8,791 nucleotides of DNA from Pirellulales bacterium (GTDB lineage: Bacteria > Planctomycetota > Planctomycetia > Pirellulales > Thermoguttaceae). Positions 5,224-8,791 of the stretch are shown one piece after another. The stretch is from positions 1 through 8,791 of the forward strand of contig JAUWJC010000143.1 of assembly GCA_030607895.1 (NCBI GenBank). Direction: 5' to 3'. Numbering within the stretch: the first letter of the stretch is position 1; each line of letters begins with the position of its first letter. The notes below the pieces were generated by a model. The model made no database searches. It worked only from the letters and a program-made list of their open reading frames with translations, and was not told where the DNA came from. A program made the translations under genes and the position numbers.

Positions 5224-6399
5224 ATGAAGAGTTTTGCTGGAGGTTTGTGTGCGGTGGTGTTTCTAGCGGCTGCCTGTCTGGCAGCGGAAAGCGGCACGAA
5301 AGTGGGGTTCAACAAGTTCAGGCTCGATCCGGTGTTTCGCGCCGAAGGGGTAGCGGCGGGTGATTTCAACTGCAACGGAAAGTTGGACATCGCCGCCGGC
5401 AGCGTCTACTACGCGGCCCCCGACTGGAAGATGCACGCGATCGAGGAAAAACCGAAGCAGTTCAAGGTGAAAGGCTACAGCGACGCGTTTTGCTGTTTTG
5501 CCGACGACGTCAACCGCGACGGCCGCACCGATCTGATCATTGTCGGTTTTCCAGGCGCACAGACGCGTTGGTACGAGAATCCCGGCGCCGGCGGCGGTGC
5601 CTGGAAGCGGCACCCGGCGGTCAGCGTGACCAACAACGAAAGCCCGCAGTATGCAGACCTCCGCGGCGACGGCCGCAAGGGCCTGATCTGCGGATGGTGC
5701 ACTGATGCCAAAGACGCCGACGGTCCCCAGCAGCGGATGATCTTCGCCCGGCCTGGAAAGGATCCTTGCGCGCCATGGTTGATTCACGAGATTTCTGCGG
5801 CCGGCGGAGCGGGCAGCAAGAAATACGCCCACGGCCTGGGCACCGGCGATATCAACGGCGACGGCCGTTGCGACATTGTCGTCACCAAAGGCTGGTATGA
5901 GGCCCCGGCCGACAAAACCCAGTCGCCGTGGACCTTCCACAAGGCAAACCTCGGGAAGCATTGTGCCGACATGGTGGTCTACGATTTCGACGGCGACGGT
6001 GACAACGACATCTAAAGCAGCAGCGCACACGGGTTCGGCATCTGGTGGCACGAGCAGACGCCCGAGGGCTTCAAGACCCACGAGATCGAAAAAAGCTTCT
6101 CCCAGGCGCACGCCGTATGCCTGGCCGACATCAACGGCGACGGGCTGATGGATTTCGTCACCGGCAAGCGGTGGTACGCCCACAACGGCCATGATCCAGG
6201 CGCTGAGCAGCCGGCAGTGCTTTGCTGGTTCGAACTAGGCCGCAAGGACGGCCGGCCGGAGTGGACCCGGCACCAGATCGACGACGACAGCGGCGTGGGC
6301 ACGCAGTTCCAGGTGATCGACCTCGACGGCGACGGCCTGCTGGACGTGATTACCTCGAACAAAAAGGGGGTGCACTACTTCCAGCAGACACGGAAGTAA
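5224..6399 (+). pseudogene. Secreted FG-GAP/VCBS repeat protein, broken by an in-frame stop
   Basis: The ATG at 5224 has GGAGGG 7 nt upstream and begins a Sec-type signal peptide (MKSFAGGLCAVVFLAAACLAA). The mature part is a chain of Asp-rich calcium-binding-like repeats: GDFNCNGKLDI, DDVNRDGRTDL, ADLRGDGRKGL, GDINGDGRCDI, YDFDGDGDNDI. A single TAA at 6013-6015 (codon 264) interrupts it. The same frame then continues without shift through SSSAHGFGIWWHEQ, ADINGDGLMDF and IDLDGDGLLDV to a natural stop at 6397-6399, for 391 codons in total. Such beta-propeller proteins are extracellular or periplasmic and serve as binding or scaffold domains; no catalytic residue is identifiable. A truncated product of 263 residues with four and a half repeats could still be made. 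The third oxidoreductase follows after 103 bp and may share its transcript. A base-calling error or a recent nonsense mutation is the simplest explanation. Confidence 0.85.
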
Positions 6400-6502
6400 G
6401 GTTCCCGCACTCGCGCAAACAACAGGGCGGTCCCGGCGCGGCGGCGCAACAGGTAATCGTTACAAACACGAATCTCAAACGTTCATCAAAGGAGGTTTGC
6501 AA

Positions 6503-7801
6503 ATGGCAAGCTCAAAGAAGTTCTCACGACGGCGTTTTCTCCGAGAGAGCGCTGCACTTGCGTCAGCCGGCGCGGCGGCACCTTACGTCATTCCCTCCGG
6601 CGTGCTGGCCGCGCCCGGCAAGCCGGGGGCCAACGATCGCATCGGCATCGGCTTTATCGGTGTTAGCAGACGCGGGAAGCAGCTCATCGATCACGTGCCC
6701 GAAGGCGGCCGAATCGTCGCCATCAGCGACTGCTCCCTCCCGCGTTGCGCAGAAACGGTGAAGCAGAAGGAGAAAGCCGGCAGCGCGAACTGGAAAATCC
6801 ACCACGACTATCGCAAGATGCTTGAATCGCGGGACGTGGACGCTGTGATCGTGGCGACGCGAGGGTGGCAGCGAGTGCTGCCGTGTATCCACGCCTGTCA
6901 GGCCGGCAAAGACATCTATGCCGAGAAACCGCTGACGTTGACCATCGGCGAAGGCCGCGTGCTGGTCGAAGCCGTGCGGAAGTACAAGCGGGTTTTCCAG
7001 ACGGGTACCCAACAGCGCTCGATGGAAATGAATCGTTTTGCCTGCGAGCTGGTCCGCACTGGGGGGAGCGGCAAACTCCATACGATCATCGCGAGGAACT
7101 ATCATGGGTTCGGCCGGACCGATCTGCCTCACTGGCCCGAAGAGCCGGTGCCTGAAGGGCTCGATTGGGACATGTGGCTGGCACAGGTCGAGTTCAGGCC
7201 GTTCACCCGCAAGTTGTGGCCTGAAGGACGAGGTTGTCCGCACTTCGGCTGTTGCTCAACTACCAATATGGGTCCGCATGGTCTGGACCAGGTGCAATGG
7301 GCCCTGGGAATGGACCAGAGTGGCCCGGTAGAAGTCTGGCCCGTGACTGAAGGACTCAGTGGGAAGGTGTCGTTCCGCTATGCTAACGGAGTAATCCTCA
7401 GGATGGAGTTGGAAAAGAAGGGTCCTTCGTGCGGGGCGATCTTCGTCGGCGATAAGGCCAAGATCGAGATCAACCGCAATAAGTTCACCACCAACCCGCC
7501 GGACCTGGTTAAGAACCCGCCAGCGGCGGCGACGGCCAAGATATGGGAGGGCCCGGGGTGGATCACCACGCCACACATGCAAAACTGGTTCGACTCGATC
7601 AAGTCGCGCGAGAAACCTAATGCCGACGTGGAGATCGGCCAGCGCTCGACCACCGTCTGCCATCTGGCCAACATCGTCCGCCAGATCGGCCGCAAGCTCA
7701 AATGGGACCCGGAAAAAGAAATCTTCCCCGGCGATTCCGAGGCCAACGGCTACCTCTCCCGCCCGCAGCGGAAAGGCTACGAACTGCCGGCCGAGGTTTG
7801 A
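6503..7801 (+). CDS. Tat-exported Gfo/Idh/MocA family oxidoreductase (third paralogue)
   Basis: A 432-residue paralogue of the 3205-4530 product. The ATG at 6503 is chosen because AAAGGAGG (6488-6495) sits 7 nt upstream; an in-frame TTG at 6497 is too close. A twin-arginine motif (SRRRFL, residues 8-13) leads an Ala-rich signal to about residue 37. The KPGANDRIG linker, EKP (141-143), QTGTQQRSM, the PHGLDQ histidine (His259) and the WDPEKEIFPGD C-terminal segment are all conserved. Two core motifs differ: the Rossmann loop reads GFIGVSRRG (50-58), with Ser55 in place of the middle glycine, and the usual ATPDHW segment reads ATRGWQ. It is also shorter around residues 225-250, where it has a cysteine-rich patch (GRGCPHFGCCS). 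The frame is fully open, so it is expressed-looking, but its cofactor binding or chemistry may have changed. Substrate unknown. Confidence 0.88.
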   Translation: MASSKKFSRRRFLRESAALASAGAAAPYVIPSGVLAAPGKPGANDRIGIGFIGVSRRGKQLIDHVPEGGRIVAISDCSLPRCAETVKQKEKAGSANWKIHHDYRKMLESRDVDAVIVATRGWQRVLPCIHACQAGKDIYAEKPLTLTIGEGRVLVEAVRKYKRVFQTGTQQRSMEMNRFACELVRTGGSGKLHTIIARNYHGFGRTDLPHWPEEPVPEGLDWDMWLAQVEFRPFTRKLWPEGRGCPHFGCCSTTNMGPHGLDQVQWALGMDQSGPVEVWPVTEGLSGKVSFRYANGVILRMELEKKGPSCGAIFVGDKAKIEINRNKFTTNPPDLVKNPPAAATAKIWEGPGWITTPHMQNWFDSIKSREKPNADVEIGQRSTTVCHLANIVRQIGRKLKWDPEKEIFPGDSEANGYLSRPQRKGYELPAEV

Positions 7802-7820
7802 GCACGCGCCACAACGCTAC

Positions 7821-7847
7821 AAAGGCGCGACCACCGGTCGCGGCTTT
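7821..7847. terminator. Palindromic terminator-like hairpin
   Basis: CGCGACC (7826-7832) and GGTCGCG (7836-7842) pair around ACC. AAAG and CTTT extend the stem on both sides of one G/G mismatch. A short T-run follows on either strand, so it could terminate both the oxidoreductase ending at 7801 and the minus-strand galM fragment. It belongs to the same palindrome family as 4538-4612. Confidence 0.65.
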
Positions 7848-7860
7848 ATATCGATGGTTC

Positions 7861-7876
7861 GAGCCGCTTGCGGCTT
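7861..7876. repeat. Short REP-like hairpin
   Basis: AGCCGC (7862-7867) and GCGGCT (7870-7875) form a 6-bp stem with a TT centre, 15 bp from the end of the galM fragment. No T-run; role unknown. Confidence 0.5.
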
Positions 7877-7890
7877 CGCACGACGGGAAT

Positions 7891-8580
7891 CTACTCGACG
7901 CTGAACTTGTGAACGGTCAGGTGGTCGAACGTCTCGCCGGGGCGCAGCACGGTGGAGGGGAACTCGGGCCGATTGGGCGAGTCGGGGTAATGCTCGGCCT
8001 CCAGGCACAATGCGGCGTGCTTCTGGTAGGCGACGCCGGCGGCGGAAAGGTCGCCCCCAAGGTAGTTGGCCGTGTACAGTACGATGCCCGGCTGTGTTGT
8101 GTGGATTTCCATCACCCGGCCGCTCTTGGGGTCGGAAACCCGGGCGGCCAGCACAAGCCCTTCGGCTCCGGCCCGGTTCAACTCGTAACAGTGATCGTAC
8201 CCGCCGCCTTCGACCTGTTCGATCCGTGTGCCGATGGCCTGGGGCTCGGTGAAGTCCATGAGAGTACCCTTGACGGGCGCCAGTTCGCCGGTGGGCAGCA
8301 CTTCTTCGTTGCCGACCAGGAACCTATCGCAATTAAGCATCAATTGATGCTCCAGAATATCACCCGAGGTGGCCCCGCCCAGGTTCCAGTAGGCGTGGTT
8401 GGTGAGGTTAAGGATTGTCGGCTTGTCGGTCGTGGCCGTGTAGTGCATTTTCAGTTCGTTGTCGTTGGTGAGGCTGTAGGTCACCGTTGTGTTGAACTTG
8501 CCGGGATAGCCTTCCTCGCCGTCGGCCGCTTCGTAGAAAAAGGCGACGCCGACCGAGTCAGCGGTCTCGACTGGGCCGAA
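7891..8580 (-). pseudogene. galM: Galactose mutarotase (aldose 1-epimerase), 5'-truncated
   Basis: About 230 residues of a GalM-family protein, which interconverts alpha and beta anomers of sugars such as galactose and glucose. Recognisable segments are DGEEGYPGKF, NLTNHAYWNLGG with the second catalytic histidine (codon 8397-8395), GGYDHCYELNR, and CLEAEHYPDSPN with the catalytic glutamate (codon 8001-7999), ending at TAG 7893-7891. Family members are about 340-390 residues; the first third, including the HGG segment with the first catalytic histidine, is missing. Coding homology begins at about GPVETAD, next to the foldback element. The frame stays open through the element to a TTG at 8631, but those residues (CEAPSGPFRQIKPGPF) come from the element, so no proper start is visible. 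Probably inactive. A second fragment with the same truncation point lies head to head at 8653-8791. Confidence 0.85.
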
Positions 8581-8651
8581 AAAGGGACCAGGTTTAATTT
8601 GCCGGAACGGCCCGGAGGGTGCTTCGCACAAAATAAACCTCGTCCCTTTTT
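8579..8651. mobile_element. MITE-like foldback element, 73 bp
   Basis: Terminal inverted repeats of 23 bp (8579-8601 and 8629-8651) match at 21 of 23 positions; the ends read AAAAAGGGAC and GTCCCTTTTT. Inside are two smaller hairpins: GCCG-GAA-CGGC (8601-8611) and GTGC-TTC-GCAC (8619-8629), so a single strand could fold into a branched structure. It encodes no protein. It resembles palindromic elements moved in trans by REP-associated transposases, but that link is inferred. It marks the truncation point of both galM fragments. Confidence 0.7.
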
Positions 8652-8652
8652 A

Positions 8653-8791
8653 GGCCCCGTCGAGACCGCTGACGCGTTCGGCGTTGCCTTTTCCTACGAA
8701 GCAGCCGATGGCGAGGAAGGCTATCCCGGCAAGTTCAACACGACCGTGACCTACAGCCTCACCAACGACAACGAACTGAAAATGCACTACA
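8653..8791 (+). pseudogene. galM: Second galM fragment, divergent and cut by the window end
   Basis: The plus strand reads GPVETADAFGVAFSYEAADG and onward through EEGYPGKFN to NELKMHY, matching the minus-strand galM fragment residue for residue except Ser/Ala, Val/Phe and Phe/Ser. Most of the other base differences are silent. The 5' end is truncated at the same codon as its partner, against the foldback element, and no start codon or ribosome binding site precedes it. The 3' part lies beyond the window, so whether it is complete there is unknown. Confidence 0.8.

Larger units (their letters stand above)
8439..8791. repeat. Inverted duplication centred on the foldback element
   Basis: Base 8791 mirrors 8439 exactly, with the axis at 8615 and no insertions or deletions between the arms outside the element core. 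Outside the element, 8439-8580 and 8650-8791 differ at 10 of 142 positions; all 10 lie in the part nearer the axis, and the outer stretch is identical. The duplication reaches the window end and probably continues. Confidence 0.85.

Noticed and set aside
6013..6015. Programmed recoding of the TAA codon
   Set aside because: No recoding signal is visible, TAA is not a usual selenocysteine or pyrrolysine codon, and a point mutation or read error is simpler.
5263..6192. A 309-codon open frame on the minus strand
   Set aside because: It lies entirely antisense to the FG-GAP gene, whose signal peptide, repeats and ribosome binding site are clear. Long antisense frames are common in high-GC coding DNA.
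8439..8791. Pure assembly artefact giving a mirror-image contig end
   Set aside because: The arms differ at 10 of 142 bases, including several silent codon changes, which an artefact would not produce. It is kept as a caveat only, because the window ends within the repeat.
502..8791. A new defence or biosynthetic system
   Set aside because: Apart from the ordinary toxin-antitoxin pair, no defence enzymes are present, and the oxidoreductases, FG-GAP protein and galM fragments belong to known families without a defined shared pathway.

Overview
The window looks like an accessory, partly decaying region of a high-GC planctomycete-type chromosome. The evidence is two intact Tat-exported Gfo/Idh/MocA oxidoreductases and the stub of a third, a secreted FG-GAP/VCBS repeat protein beside them, and many palindromic intergenic repeats. 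This assignment is inferred from gene content; there is no marker gene to confirm it.

Layout, left to right. Positions 1-501 hold a heptamer repeat array (3-89) and otherwise no recognisable gene. Positions 502-2172 encode an LctP-family L-lactate permease. Convergent to it is a VapBC-type toxin-antitoxin pair (2225-2862, minus strand). Next is copy A of a 188-bp repeat (2969-3156), which carries a fossil of a lactate-permease 3' end. It forms the upstream region of the first oxidoreductase gene (3205-4530). That gene is followed by a nested double palindrome (4538-4612). A second oxidoreductase gene starts at 4665 but is cut off after its Tat signal by copy B of the repeat (4743-4930), exactly 1774 bp from copy A. 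A partly duplicated leader (5105-5198) precedes the FG-GAP/VCBS gene (5224-6399), which has one in-frame TAA at 6013-6015. A third oxidoreductase (6503-7801) is intact and is followed by a third copy of the palindrome. The right end holds two 5'-truncated galactose mutarotase (galM) fragments, head to head. They lie symmetrically around a 73-bp foldback element whose centre, at about 8615, is also the axis of an inverted duplication reaching the window end.

How the genes may work together (inference): lactate uptake, periplasmic NAD(P)-type oxidoreductases with a secreted repeat protein, and a mutarotase fit organic-acid and sugar use, but nothing ties them into one defined pathway. The FG-GAP gene and the third oxidoreductase are co-oriented with a gap of about 100 bp and may be cotranscribed. 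I see no convincing new multi-gene system. What stands out is the density of structural scars: a permease-tail fossil present twice, a gene truncated at a repeat boundary, a nonsense-interrupted gene, and a foldback-centred inverted gene duplication.
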